Assembly: GCA_900074885.1 (NCBI GenBank)
Contig: FJUW01000004.1
Location: 682,001 to 746,000, forward strand
Source: Rhynchosporium graminicola
Taxonomy: Eukaryota > Ascomycota > Leotiomycetes > Helotiales > Ploettnerulaceae
Length of the DNA stretch: 64,000 nt
Direction of reading: 5' to 3'
Shown here: positions 23,581 to 35,690 of the stretch, piece after piece
How the letters are laid out: every line of letters begins with the position of its first letter
Numbering within the stretch: position 1 is the first letter of the stretch
The notes under the pieces: generated by a model
What the model saw: the letters and a program-made list of their open reading frames with translations, nothing else
Told to the model about the DNA's origin: nothing
Databases searched by the model: none
Program-made: the position numbers and the translations under genes

Positions 23581-24300
23581 TCATAAAGTCTTCGATTTGA
23601 GAAGCTTATCCATACTCAAGCCTCTACGATTCTCGTCCATCGGTGACAGGGCAGGAGTCGACTGAGAAGCTTGGGAACAGCTTTCCTTTTTCGATAGCAA
23701 ACGTTGAATTCGAAGGCTGTCAAACCAGACGTGACTAAGCTGAATGTATTTCTCAAACATATCCGGATCAGCCCTCTTTTGAACTACATCAGTAAGCGAG
23801 ATAAGAAACGAAGTGAAATTTGCAGGGTAGGTAAATAAACATCAAAATTATTCGTAATCTACCATCCTTGATTTCCTAGTCCGAAATGTAATTCGATGGT
23901 GTCCAGTTGGACCACTAGGCCCAGGGCTTCGTTTGCATGGACGGAGAAAAGCTTCGATTTGAACCTTCTGTTGATATTCGACTTGCATTATTTGGTAGAT
24001 GACGGGGAAAGAGGCAGGTAGTTCTCGTTTCTTGAGATATTATATTCTTAGATTCGAGGAGAGGAGAGGAGCGGAGTGATGGCGTTGGTAATTGTTGTAA
24101 TAGCGCTAGCTGGGTCAGAGACATAGAGGGTGGAGATTCTAATCGCATGGATGATAGTCGAGAATACGGGAAGTTCGGATATATTAGTCTCGTATTCTTC
24201 TCGTAATGATTCTTGCATCCTGCGGATGAAGATGCGAGAGTCTTGGTTTTTGGATAGTAGGAAAAGGTATTATATAATCGTCCGTTTCGAGTCTAAGCCT
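23581..24300 (-). pseudogene. Broken gene of unrecognised family
   Basis: Three good coding stretches lie in order on the minus strand but in different frames. The first is at about 24300-24075 (SRIFIRRMQESLREEYETN and ASAITTITNAITPLL), the second at about 24050-23945 (YLKKRELPASFPVIYQIMQV), and the third is a C-terminal exon from 23783 (ADPDMFEKYIQLSHVWFDSL, ending SMDKLLKSKTL). A 5' part HANEALGLVVQLDTIELHF lies between in yet another frame. I found no introns that join all pieces in frame, so indels (true decay or assembly error) are likely. The family is unknown to me. Confidence 0.45.
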
Positions 24301-25035
24301 GGCCTGCTACAATCAAGAAATTATCAAGACACTAGAAGGTGTTACCTTAGGTAGCACTAGTAATTGATTAATATGTAACACGTCATACCTCTATATCTAG
24401 TAAGACCAGCTTCATCTCACAAGTTACTTTAGGCTTTTTAATCCTAGTAAATTCGAAATATACCTTGATAGGCTATAAAAATCCGATAAAGCTGTGTAAA
24501 CCGGATTCAGAAAGATTCATACTTTTCTCCCCCCCCNNNNNNNNNNNNNNNNNNNNNNNNNNNNNNNNNNNNNNNNNNNNNNNNNNNNNNNNNNNNNNCC
24601 CCTCCCCTTCGCCATGTATAATAGCGGGATATTGGGACTACCAGGATTTTTTTGTGTATAAGTTGAAAAGTGTTGATCTTCTACGCTAGAATCTATTCGG
24701 GGCCGGGGGGGGAGGCGGAGGGGGTTTGGACTAACGTCGTTATGATAGAGTTTAGATTGTGTTTAGAAGGTTTCTTGGATCTATAGAGAGTTATAGTATA
24801 AAGGAGGTTTCAAGATGTACAGTAATTTATTTCAAAGGATGAAAGCTGGGTGGTTGAACTCTCTTCATTCATGACCCACGCGTACTCATAAATAACATTT
24901 GGATCAGTGGGAGGGAGGTTAGGGAGATGGGGGGTATGGAATATAACATACATTTCCTGCGCCCCCTCGATCTTTTCGTCCCAACAGTCAACCCCTAAAG
25001 AACTTCAATCATATTCCTATCAGTTATCAATAATC
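24301..25035. other. Gene-free stretch with assembly gap
   Basis: Contains the N run described separately, bordered by homopolymeric C, and a G-rich patch at about 24700-24727 (GGGGGGGGAGGCGGAGGGGG). No supported gene. The last 100 bases form a C/T-rich leader before a tiny frame at 25036. Confidence 0.4.
24537..24598. other. Assembly gap, 62 N
   Basis: A run of N between CTCCCCCCCC and CCCCTCCCC. The flanking poly-C suggests a homopolymer or G-quadruplex sequencing failure. Real length is unknown. Confidence 0.99.
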
Positions 25036-25143
25036 ATGAGTCTCTCTGCCTTACTCCTCCTTGCTATCTCCAGGCTACCAATGGCTCTCGCTCGTCCGTC
25101 ATGTGTCAATAGGGGTGGAGGTGCATGTGCCCCTGTAGAGTAA
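25036..25143 (+). CDS. Candidate 35-residue secreted peptide
   Basis: A very short ATG frame encodes MSLSALLLLAISRLPMALA followed by a 16-residue tail with two cysteines and a GGGAC step. The N-terminus has the shape of a signal peptide (hydrophobic core, small residues ARP at the end). Upstream is a C/T-rich stretch and an A-rich pre-ATG context like those of expressed fungal genes. No homology is known to me, and a 35-codon frame can arise by chance. It could also be the first exon of a longer gene, but no strong donor follows before the stop. Confidence 0.25.
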   Translation: MSLSALLLLAISRLPMALARPSCVNRGGGACAPVE

Positions 25144-28100
25144 TATGCTCATCAAACTGAGCATGTTCTCTTCTGAATCTTGGGACTTCTTGTCTATTTA
25201 CTTGTACAAAAAATATGTGAATATGAGGGAGCGGCTGAGAATTGTAAGCTTGGAAAATTCTCTATGTACGCTTTATACTAAATGAATCGTTTAGTGCAAT
25301 AGGGCACAAGGCAAAAATGTACTGCTTGTGGTGGCAACAATCCCGAAATACAGTTTCCTATCACAGGTCCCCACTGAGGTGGAAAGTGAATGATTCCTTC
25401 GTGTGACTAGGGTTCTTATTGTTGAGCTGTTGAAGTTTAGGGGCTTGGGCTAAAAGCTCGTTGCACACCGAGGTTACATGTATCACTCAATGACATACAT
25501 TCTACTTGAATTACAAGCCTACGTAGCCTATGCTTTACGACAGCCTCGTTCTAGTTTCGTCTGTGTACTATTGCTATTTCTCACTTCTATCGTTACTCAT
25601 TGCAATCTACAGCCTTTCTCTGTTACTTACTGCTGCATACTATGAGCTTAATTTCTGCTTCGTCCCGCTTATATTGGTCAAGCATGTTGGCACAATATCA
25701 ACATCTGTGTATAAGCTTCTTATTCTTCGTATTCTGCTCATTGAAATTTCGACAGTGCATACTCCTAGCTGTCCACCTCCTTCCATATCCCCTGTCTCCC
25801 AATGTACTTGACTCGTGAACTTCACCGGCCTGCAGCCATTCCGAGTGCGTCGCACGTATTGTCGGCTCGTCATCATAATGTTCAATGAGCTTGCTACGAG
25901 CTATCATTATAACTCATTGTAATCTTTCCTCACTCACTGCGTAGACGCCTGCCTTAACTCTGCCTCAATACTTTACGCTCTCGCTCACTACGATCTTGTC
26001 ATCTCTCCGTCTCTTTGTCGTTGTCATCCCACCTCATTACCTGACTGTCTCCCTTTATACCTTTCTGCCTCACTTTATAACTTTCCGTTTGCTTTTAATC
26101 GTACCAAGTCTGCTTACTGCTGCCACTGCACTATTCCCTCCAAATTCTTCCCGTACGTGTCGTTACCACATGCACTTGGTCAACACTAAGTGCTACATTG
26201 TTGATCAATGGCTTCACTCCCTTTTGATCGTGACATTCTCCGTCAACGACTCCAGTCTCCTTCAATAACTCTACTATCGTCTATGGCTTCGCTCCCCGTC
26301 TTGCTCGTCCACAAAGGTCGCATTTCTGCGAGGGTAAGGTAACTTCTGTGGTGGAAATGGTTCTCGAAGGTCGAAAGTGGGAGAGAGGATCTGTGTGTTG
26401 AGGATGAGGTTGAGGAGAGGAAGAGGTTGAGGATGTTATCGAGTTCTGAAGAGTATCGAGTGCACTTTTAAAGTAGGGAATCTATCTGTAGTCTGTTTTG
26501 CTCTCCAATAATGTAAATGTTAATGCCACGACTTCCCAAGCTTCACAAATCTAGCAAGCTGGAGAGTAACTCATGCCGCGGGCTTCCGTGCAGAGTGCCT
26601 GCTCGTGGAACCGACCGGAGTAGTGATAGAGTCTGTAAGGATTCGTGAGACTGAGGCACAATGAAGATTATTCCTTCTGGAACGGGAATGGATGCGGTCG
26701 ATCTAGCTTCGGTTATTTACATCTACCCCATTTTCATAAGCGAGCATGTGATGACAAATCACGTGACTCAAGGAAAGGAAATCAGCTCGACCTTTTCCGA
26801 TTAAAATTCCGTGTCTTGATTGTGAGTGTGAAGAGAAGAGAAGATAAAGCTATAGGTAGATCTGCAAATTTGAGGTCGGTATGGTTGTGTCGACTTCTCA
26901 AGCTCCTCTGATCTTAGCCTCATAGATAGGTGTGAAATTGTTGGTTCCTGGCTGCGTCAAGTGATGCTGCTCAGATGAAGATATATGGGTGGGTCAGCTG
27001 GATTGGCTTCTTTTGTATGAATTAGTAGGCTTGGGGTAGGTGTCTAAAGAAAAGATAGAGTATCTGTAGGTATTTGGATGTCTTGAAGGTATTCGTTTGA
27101 CGGATCGGATGGGCTGGAGGAATGCGCGAGGAGGAACACATCGATGTATTATAGATGTTTGGATTCACTTGATGCGAGTACTGTATATAATTGCAATAGA
27201 AGCTGGGTTCTGGGGATATGAGTTGGGGTGTGAAGCGAAGATAGGTAGGTGGGTAAGTGGGTAGATGTGCTGTGTGAGATGTAAGATGAGTTCGAGCGTT
27301 TTGGACGGAAATATTTCGTGGGAAATGATTGTGCGCAACTTCACCAACCGATGGAATCTTGCTTGGATCTAGGAATGTAGGAAGAGAACGACTTTCTTTG
27401 CTCTGCGTCGATTGAGGAGTTGTGAGGATGCGAGAATTGATACCTACATAGTTGTCTAAAGCTCCATGTATGAATGAATATGTGAGCACAACTCATGCAG
27501 GATTCTGTACACAGCAGCGGATTGAACTTCGAACCAGGACTTGCCCCTAGAAATGCTACCCCCATCAAGAAATATAGCCCTTATCAGCATACACAAAAGA
27601 AGCCTCGCCTCATCTACAGCCGAAACAAAAGTCCGCTGCCATTCCGAAAGTTCGCCTCCACATCCCGCGTTATGACAGGTCACTTCTCCTCGCCTCCGAT
27701 CGATGGTCGTACATACGTACGTATGTGAAAGTGATATGATCAAGTACCGGTACTTATTAGCAAATATCCCACGCTGGAAGACACATAGGATTTTGGTTGG
27801 TGTCACAAGAGCAGCATCGAGACTAGAGAATGGAGGTTTTTGTCGATTTTAGTAGCCCTTTGTTATTGAAGATATACATAGGAGCTGAGAATCAGGTGTT
27901 CAACTGACGTGATGCAAGATGTGCTATGGACAGATTGGATGTGAAGGCTCTGGCGTATGGAGAGTGAGAGGTAATGGAAACGAGAAATGAGAAGATGACG
28001 ATAATAAGACCGGCGGCTGGAAGTGGTGGTGTGATGTATGGTTGAACAGATCAATGTTGTTGTTGTTGTTGTTGTTGAGAAGCTGGTGGCGAGAATTTAT

Positions 28101-28253
28101 CAGTATCCTTTTCGGCTGTCCTATATTCTCCAATCTACCTCAACAGAGAGTACCCCTCGGCGAGAACAGAAACAAATAGAAAACAGAAACAGGAAGAAGA
28201 AAGCAAAGCAACAGTTGAACTATAGAGATCTCTGCATGCCTACAAAAGAGTAC
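25144..28253. other. Long gene-poor stretch
   Basis: About 3.1 kb with only short frames on both strands. 25500-26280 is pyrimidine-rich on the plus strand. A (TTG)7-like run occurs at about 28054-28077. No motif or exon chain is convincing. Confidence 0.4.
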
Positions 28254-28520
28254 TTACTGACAGCAGTAACGAGCCAGAGGAGTAACAAGTCCGCCTAATA
28301 CCCACAAAGCATACATGTATAGTTTAACAGTAAATGCTCCAGAAAGACGTGTTCGGATTTTTCTGATGTCGTGGCAGATGTCCGGACATTCAAGAGTGAT
28401 TTCTCCACCTGCAATGATGTTGTGGAGGCGAAGTAAGTACGACAGATCGTTTTGGGATTCATATCTTGGCATCATCCTTAGCACCTGTCTTTTGGCCAGC
28501 GTGAAGTCCACTAGCCGCAT
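28254..28520 (-). CDS. Possible exon of unrecognised membrane protein
   Basis: An 88-codon ATG frame with protein-like composition, including a charged N-terminal part (RLVDFTLAKRQVLRMMPRY), a Cys/His-rich middle (ECPDICHDIRKIRTRL) and a hydrophobic segment KLYMYALWVLGGLVTPLA. A good splice donor, CAGTAAGTAC, overlaps its end at about 28256 and a TCTAG acceptor-like site lies just before its ATG. It may therefore be an internal exon. I could not find the neighbouring exons. A second readable frame (ELQLPLPFEVRVGSQPETRE) lies upstream at about 28640-28580. Confidence 0.3.
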   Translation of the reverse strand: MRLVDFTLAKRQVLRMMPRYESQNDLSYLLRLHNIIAGGEITLECPDICHDIRKIRTRLSGAFTVKLYMYALWVLGGLVTPLARYCCQ

Positions 28521-31500
28521 GATAATCTTCTTCTAGAGCTGCCGCAGTAACCGACTTTACTTCATATCGGACCTCCCGCGTCTCAGGTTGGGAGCCAACC
28601 CGCACTTCAAATGGAAGCGGAAGCTGCAGCTCGTATCCTTGATCTGTGATTTTAGCGAGGCATGTATCTCCGAATGGCCGCTATTCTGAGTGTTACTCTG
28701 AGACTACCCCCACGCAGATTCAAAAGATTTATTCGTGCGCAAAGCTTCCCCACAGCTGCAGAAGTGACGCAAGGTATAGAGGGCTGATCATGGAGTCCTG
28801 GGGTTCTTTCCGAACGTATGTCGTGGTCGTGCCACCATCGGGTAAACAGCGGCCCTATAGAATACCAACGGTGATGAGTTGCAGAAATGGGGTGCGCAGG
28901 GGCGGGTAGTCTAGCCTTATGACATGGCCCAGACTTTGTGAGACGGAATTGAGGATGAGAGGAGTTTGAGTGTCCCTCCCTGTATTCACTTGTACTGCTA
29001 GTGGGTACGAAAGGGAAACTTTTTGAGTCAAGTCATAACCTGGTCGCTATTCCATGGCGATTTAATGCGTATAAATAAAACTGCGGTTTGGATCATATTG
29101 ACTTCAAATGCCACGATACGCTTTACTATACTTATTTGCAAGCTGATATTTGGGGAAATGGTTAGAAGGTCTTCGATCCTTGTGGCCCAGCACATCTAAT
29201 GAAAATGGTTGTAAACGAAGAATGCATGAAACACTAAAAGAGATCATTCAAAATGCTCCATGAGAACGATAAGTCTTTCTCATCCTTGGTCTCAGTCTCG
29301 GTCTATTGTTGGTAAGTTAAAGCAGGCTTGTTGAGGCGCCAGCAATGCTGACAACAGGAGCGGGGTAGAAGAGCCCCTAATGTGGGCTGCCCTACATGAC
29401 GAGAACCTTGAAGAAGTATGAAAATACTCGTATACTAAAACTGCGCATCTTTATGTGAAGTGAACACACTGTAATTGGATGTAAGCCCATGTCAAGTATG
29501 AAGGGTGTTGTGATCTGGACCATAAGGTGGAGTCATTGACATCCCAGAAGCTATCTGGCGCAATAAGCGACCAGCAAGTCAAAGAGATGGAGTAGACCTT
29601 CCAAGTTCGCAGATCGCAATATGCTCTTTGGCAGTAGTCGACCGGCTCGCTCTGATCTTCCACATTTTCCAATACCCGTTGAATGGATGAATGCACCAAG
29701 GCTTGCCGTGACAAACAATCAACTTCGGATCAAGAGCTTAGCGCAGCTTCAAGATTCATTATTCGTCCGCTGCTCAGCTAGGGATATCGAATCGGCATAC
29801 TTAAGGCTGGTTAGGGTAACACACATATGTAGGAAGTACCAAAACAAGATACCCTACACCTCCCAAGTGAATGTCTCGGTTCCTCGGCAGATTCGGGGTC
29901 CTAGGCGGCAAAGTCAACACACCAGCTTGAGTCGTGTGGTGGCAGCAAACGTGGGTAATGTATGTGGGGCTACAGCTCATGAGACTTTCAGGGGAATCAC
30001 AGATCTTGCATACTCCGGTAACAAGACTTCTGGTACGGAGAAAGCCAACCGCGGATCTGGGAGGGTGATGAACGCTTTTAAGCTTTGCACAATCTGATTT
30101 GAAGGCCGAGAACGTGAGAGGCATACAAGACTTGCGCGGGACGAATTTCGCAACTTTATTTTGACCGCTCCGGTCCCCCACGCCCTTCGGCTTTTGACGT
30201 TTTTGATAATCGTGCTGCGACTCCGATCGCTGTTCCGAAGGAGAGCAATACTTCCGGGATTGTGTGTTGTACCAATGGTATCGTAAATTTCTGAATGATC
30301 TGAGACCCAACACGCGGCAGGTTTGTCCTCAATAGGGACTGGGATGCTTTTTCATCGCATATCGCGATATTGACGTAGAATCTGGCGGCACACGACAAAC
30401 TGGGGAAACTTCATCATGGCCAGCCAGAATAGTATTCAACGAGAGGACAGGGCAGGGCAGATCTCAATGCCCGCAGTGGCTACGGAGCACATCGGTCATC
30501 TCGAGGAGTGGTCGAATGTGATGCAGGGCGAGATAGTAACGGCCTTAGGAGGGCGTTTTTGGCTGACGTCCTGCCGTTCAGATGCATGCACGACCAACTC
30601 AGTTGGGAAGACTTTTCTAGCCTAGTCGTAAGTCCCTTTCGAAGACTGGTACTTTGGCTATGCATGTAACTATGCTGTGCGTTCTAGTCATCAACGAAAA
30701 GAGTGCGTACCTATGTCTGGATGTGTGTATAAGTATGACAATACAGCGACTACAGGATCCTGTGCAGCTACACTGCAGAGTTGTTATGTAAAAGGCGGCG
30801 TATTCTCCGCACTGCTGTGCTGTGCTGTGATGCTGGCTGTTGTCGTACACTTTGCCCCGTGATAGCAAGTTGATCCTCTTTGTTGCTTGACTGACCTTTT
30901 AACTTGATGTATGTGTCTTTTGTCCGACCTTAATCCTGGCCTGGGTAGTGGGATTATACTTTGTGAACGAGACTAATGCCCTCCTTGGCTATTGGGTCCA
31001 TCCCCATCCCAACCCCCACGTACTGTACTGTACTTTTCATAATATTCTGTCTGGAACTCTAATAAGTCACATCCCTGACGCAGCTCAGATCACCTAGGCT
31101 GCATGAAGTATGATCAGCAGGTTACAAGGCTCTACGGAGTATCAGTCCTCGTAAGGGAAGGTTGATAGTCCTCGCTTAGTACGCACGCTTACGGGGTTAG
31201 AGAATGGGATGAACTGTGATCTTGTACGACATGATATCATGTGTTTGATATATTGATAGATGCGAGAGGTGCCTACTGGTCCATGCAGAGTTCTCGAAGC
31301 CCTTTGACAGTCGCTGAACTCTGAGGAGTGTGAACACTGCGATGTGGAGTGATGTGCGTGAAGGGGTCCGCGTTGGATGATGAAATGAAATATGATAATG
31401 CCAGGGATCAGGAACGCCTCTTACATTCCAATGTGGTGTGTTGTGGACACACAACCCCACGAATGATTTTGGTCATCTTGGAGTCAGACGACACTGCACC

Positions 31501-33048
31501 TCTTTGAATCAAACACACCTTCTCCGCCAGGAACTGGCTACACTTACTTCGACGAGCGCCCTACCTTTCTTGATTATATGCTATGCTCCTTATGCTATGC
31601 TACCCATGACCGAAGTCTGTAATTGTAGGAAAGTACGGCTAGGGAGGGATAGACTGCGCTCTTACGTTTACTGGCTCGCCACCATTTGAACTTTCAGGGA
31701 CACTACTTACAGCCCATCCACCTTAAACCAACTCTCTCCACCCTCCACACCTCGCTCAATACGAGTAGCAATGCCTTCACTGTCACTGTTCGGCATGCAG
31801 CAATGGACGTAATCGGCCAAGAACGGACACAGCTGCAGCTGCAGGTGCATCTATCGGTCATGTCAGCTGGTGAAAGCCGAGCATGACAAGGTATGGCATG
31901 GTTTGCTGCGAGACGAGCTGCGATCGATGAGATGACTCTTGGTTCTTGAGCCTCCTTTTTCTCTGCTTTTGCACCCACCAACTGACGCCTTGGACCCTCA
32001 ATTGTATCCCCTGTTGCCCGGGGTTATGAAGGGAAAGCAGCCATACTATCATCAGCCCTAGCGCTCGGTGCACTGAGGAGAGAAGTGGGCATTTCCCTCT
32101 CTAATATGCACTTTTCTCAGTGGCCATCTCAAAAAATGTACAAGTGAGGTCGTCAAGTGTTTGTTTATCAGGGTCAAGTCAAGTTTGGGGCTGGTGATCG
32201 CATCATAAACTACCGGACCACGCAGAACACTTCTCAAATTTTCGGCCAATGCAAAGTATCCAGCTGGTTTCTCTTGCGATTTCTCCGCACCAGCAAAGTT
32301 GATGATCAGCTGCCGCTTTTCGCTGTTCGCCAGCGAGTCTCGCGATATCTGTTACTCGCCAATACAGTCTCAAAATCCACGGCTATAGAACTAGCAATTG
32401 ACGGAGCTTGGCTGCATTACAAAGAAACACCAGGAACGAAGTAATTGGCCGCCGGGCCATCGCAACCCCAGCAGAATTTTATTTGGACCGGACCTGAAGC
32501 TTACGATTGCCACGAGGACTTCGAGGTCATAAATGACCACGAGCAAGCAAGGTCGGAGCAGGTAAACATCTCCACCCCCACACTAGGGACAATAGGCCTT
32601 GTTCTAAACAAGACCTCCAGTTTTCTGGTACCCGTACCCATACCTCGATCATATTGGTCCATACCCGGCTTGACCACATCGGTAGTCCGTGTCCAAAACC
32701 CCACGCCAGTCCAGCAACAACAAAAATAATACTTAATCCCAGCGATGGGACGTTCATTCTTAAAAGAACCAGTGTCATCTCATTGCATCAAGACAGACCT
32801 TCACCCAATTTTCCCAAACTTCAACAGCTCTGATCACATCATTGACTCGTCTTCTTCCGAAAGTCTCGAGTACTACAACGACGATCTTCATAGACTTCCA
32901 AGTTCTTACCCGAAACATCGGACCCTCCAGAATTCAGTCCAAACCTTATTCATCTCGGACCGGTTAGCACTATCTCCCTAGTTCTCCCACTATTTTAGCA
33001 GGACATATTCACTACTTTATACGCCATACCCCACCAGACTTAATCAAC
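28521..33048. other. Long gene-poor stretch before the DapA-like gene
   Basis: About 4.5 kb without a supported gene. Two overlapping opposite-strand frames at 29621-30097 (+, 158 codons) and 29801-30313 (-, 170 codons) are the longest; neither shows a motif, and they lie on the same DNA, so at most one could be real. GTACTGTACTGTAC at about 31018-31033 is a short repeat. The last 300 bp form a C-rich promoter-like leader. Confidence 0.4.
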
Positions 33049-34194
33049 ATGTCTCCTCATAACGACGCTCCTTCACCCGCAGGGAGTTTCACTCAATCTT
33101 TCAACATGTCATTCCGTCCTGTTGCCGGTTCAGGTCTCCGAAACTCGAGTAGCAATAACAACAGTGTTTACTCCGAGTCGCCATTAAATGACTACAACTC
33201 GTCATATAGCAGTACTTCCCTCGACACCGATAATCATATGTCCCGCCCGCTGGTACCCGGGGTATATGTCCCGACTGTATGTTTCTTCGATCCAGTTACC
33301 GAAGACCTTGATACGGATACCATTGCAACGCATGCCGTGCGTCTTGCAAAAGCGGGTGTGACCGGTCTCACAACACAGGGTTCCAATGGAGAGGCTGTTC
33401 ACCTCACCCATTCCGAACGCCAGATAGTGACACAAACTACCCGTTCTGCCCTGAACGCAGCCGGATTCTCTCAATTGCCTGTCATTGTTGGCTGCGGTAC
33501 CCAGTCGGTGCGCGAAACGATCCAGTACTGTCGGGAAGCACACGCCGCTGGCGGTGATTATGCACTCGTCCTGCCGCCGTCGTACTATGCACCCCTCTTT
33601 TCTCCAGCAGCAGCAAGCGTCATTGAATTTTTCAACGCGGTTGCTGACAAGTCGCCCATCCCGCTGATTATTTACAACTATCCCGGCGCCGTGTCCGGGA
33701 TGGACCTCTCATCCGACATCATCATCCAACTGTCGGCCCATCCGAACATTGTTGGCGTCAAGCTAACCTGCGGCAATACCGGCAAGTTAAACAGAATTGT
33801 GGCAGCCACCAAGACAGTCAAGCCACAATCGGTTGATTCTTTCCCTTCATTTTTAGTGCTGGGAGGAAGCGCAGATTTTACGCTGCAGAGCTTGATTGGT
33901 GGCGGTCACGGTATCCTGGCCGGACTGGCAAACATCTCACCCAAGGCCTGCCTTGAGCTTATGCGTCTGTACCGAGAAGGCAAAGTAGCTGAGGCCACGA
34001 AGATGCAAGAGGTGGTCGCTCGTGGTGATTGGGCTGCCATTCAGGGTGGTATCGTGAGCACGAAGGCCGGCATGGAGAGCTGGCTGGGCTACGGCGGATA
34101 TGCACGAAGCCCATTACCGCGTCCTACCAGCGAAGAGACCGCGGTGTGGAAGGAAGGCTTTAGGGAGCTGGTGGCATTGGAGAAGAGCTTGTAG
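33049..34194 (+). CDS. DapA/NAL-superfamily class I aldolase or lyase
   Basis: Single-exon gene for 381 residues. The TIM-barrel family forms a Schiff base with pyruvate or related keto acids. Seen here: GSNGEAVHLT (residues 111-120, carboxylate-binding GxxGE), Tyr209 in IIYNYPG, and Schiff-base Lys238 in VGVKLTCGN. The Ser-Asn form of the substrate loop is found in keto-deoxy sugar and hydroxy-oxoglutarate aldolases rather than in true DapA. Because fungi make lysine through aminoadipate, a role in sugar-acid or hydroxyproline breakdown is more likely than lysine synthesis; the exact substrate is open. The first ~65 residues are Ser/Asn-rich and not part of the barrel. No neighbouring pathway gene. 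Confidence 0.93.
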   Translation: MSPHNDAPSPAGSFTQSFNMSFRPVAGSGLRNSSSNNNSVYSESPLNDYNSSYSSTSLDTDNHMSRPLVPGVYVPTVCFFDPVTEDLDTDTIATHAVRLAKAGVTGLTTQGSNGEAVHLTHSERQIVTQTTRSALNAAGFSQLPVIVGCGTQSVRETIQYCREAHAAGGDYALVLPPSYYAPLFSPAAASVIEFFNAVADKSPIPLIIYNYPGAVSGMDLSSDIIIQLSAHPNIVGVKLTCGNTGKLNRIVAATKTVKPQSVDSFPSFLVLGGSADFTLQSLIGGGHGILAGLANISPKACLELMRLYREGKVAEATKMQEVVARGDWAAIQGGIVSTKAGMESWLGYGGYARSPLPRPTSEETAVWKEGFRELVALEKSL

Positions 34195-35072
34195 TGCTGG
34201 GTCCGAACGAGTTGAAGATAGGCGGTGAAAATGATTGGATCTTCACACGACAATAGGCGATGGTGGTGGTAGTGTTAGGAAGTCGTCTTTCCAAAATGGC
34301 CATATAAAGGATCCTTTCGCGGTTTTTGGCTTCAATAATATCCTGCACTGGCGTTCGGCGAGATGTCTGATAGGGCTACCTCATTGGGCTTTCGTTTTAA
34401 AGAAATGGGTTTTGCATGGAATGGTACGATACGGGGTCCACCTCTCGGAGATGCAGATGTCTCTTTCGGGATGAACAGGGCATGTCTGACATTCATTATC
34501 GTTGCTTTTTCCCTCTCCATCCCGCATTTCGTCGATCGATTGCTTCCTGGCCAGATTTCTTTGGAGATAGTTCGGTACCCACTGTCCGCCCATCCGCCTA
34601 CCTGCTACGCAACAGCATGTATGGAGATCAAAATCTTTTTTTGCGAAGTGTTTGCATGGATTTCTCGGTACCCAAAACTAGATACTTAGCTTACTACAGT
34701 GCCTCGTTAGTATGAGAATCAAAAGCTTCACAACGAGCTTAAATCATGCATGCTTATCTTCACCTTCCCGCTTCCCGCTCCGCGTATATGTGGTTTTCCT
34801 CGAACGTTTGAAGACCTAAGGACGGGCGCAAAAAGCAGAATAAGGAAAAGAAAGCAAGAAGAAAAGATACGCAAGAGGCTGAGGCAGAACAAATAATACG
34901 CCGATCTAATCGTGGTACTTCTTCTGTGAACTTCATTTACCGCTATTATGGAAGTAGGTAGGTATGGGTAAATATCTGGTAGCCGACCACTCGCATTTTG
35001 ATATTGACCGTTTGGCGCTTTTCACTGAGTAGGTAGGTATCTTATCTAGGTATGGAAGAAGATGAAACCACC

Positions 35073-35400
35073 TACTGTACCTATTCTGAGATATCTCGCA
35101 AATGGATCGAAGCGAAGTGAGTTTGCAGCCTTTTGTATGAAAGCACTAGTCTGGTTTGAGCGAGGTAGGGAAGGTGGGTGAACGAGCTCTTTCCTGGGGT
35201 GAATGGGCAGGGGATGTGAAGTCTTCTGGTTCTGTTGTGTGAGGTAACGTGATGGCTGACTCGGAGAGTGTGTGCGATTCGCTCAGAAGGGAAGACGGTG
35301 AAGCTATTTAGAGATGTTCTAAAGAGAGAGAGAGGGAAACGATGCGACGAACGACAAACCCCGAAGGCTGTTCTGGAGGACAAGGAAGCGCTAGTCTAGA
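35073..35400. repeat. Diverged direct repeat, copy A
   Basis: Shares several ordered blocks with 35577-35690: TATTCTGAGATATCTCGC versus TATTCAGAAATATCTCGC; GAAGTGAGTTTGCAGCCT versus GAAGCGAGTTTGCGACCT; and GGACAAGGAAGCGCTAG versus GGATAAGGAAGCGCTGG. Copy A is longer, so copy B carries an internal deletion. No coding potential is evident in either. May be remains of a non-autonomous element. Confidence 0.55.
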
Positions 35401-35576
35401 TCAAGCGAGGAGTGTTAAAGATGAACTCTACTCAAGGTAGGTAGGTAGCTAGATAAAGCGAGTTTTCGTAGGTGCTATATACAGGAGACTACCTAAGTAT
35501 TCCTGATCTGGTTAACTATATACATTCCGCTAGACTAGGAAAAAAAAGTGAAGCTACCTAGCTAGGTAGGTACCTA

Positions 35577-35690
35577 CCTATTCAGAAATATCTCGCTAAC
35601 CAAGTGAAGCGAGTTTGCGACCTACAAAAAACCCGGAGGTTGTCGAGAGGATAAGGAAGCGCTGGTTTCATTTGACTGAGACGGTGAATG
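35577..35690. repeat. Diverged direct repeat, copy B (internally deleted)
   Basis: Shorter partner of the segment at 35073. Block order is kept, but about 200 bp of the middle of copy A is missing. Both copies are preceded by GTAGGTA-type steps. Confidence 0.55.

Noticed and set aside
29621..30313. Two overlapping opposite-strand frames of 158 and 170 codons
   Set aside because: They lie on the same DNA, show no family signature, no splice partners and no convincing start context.
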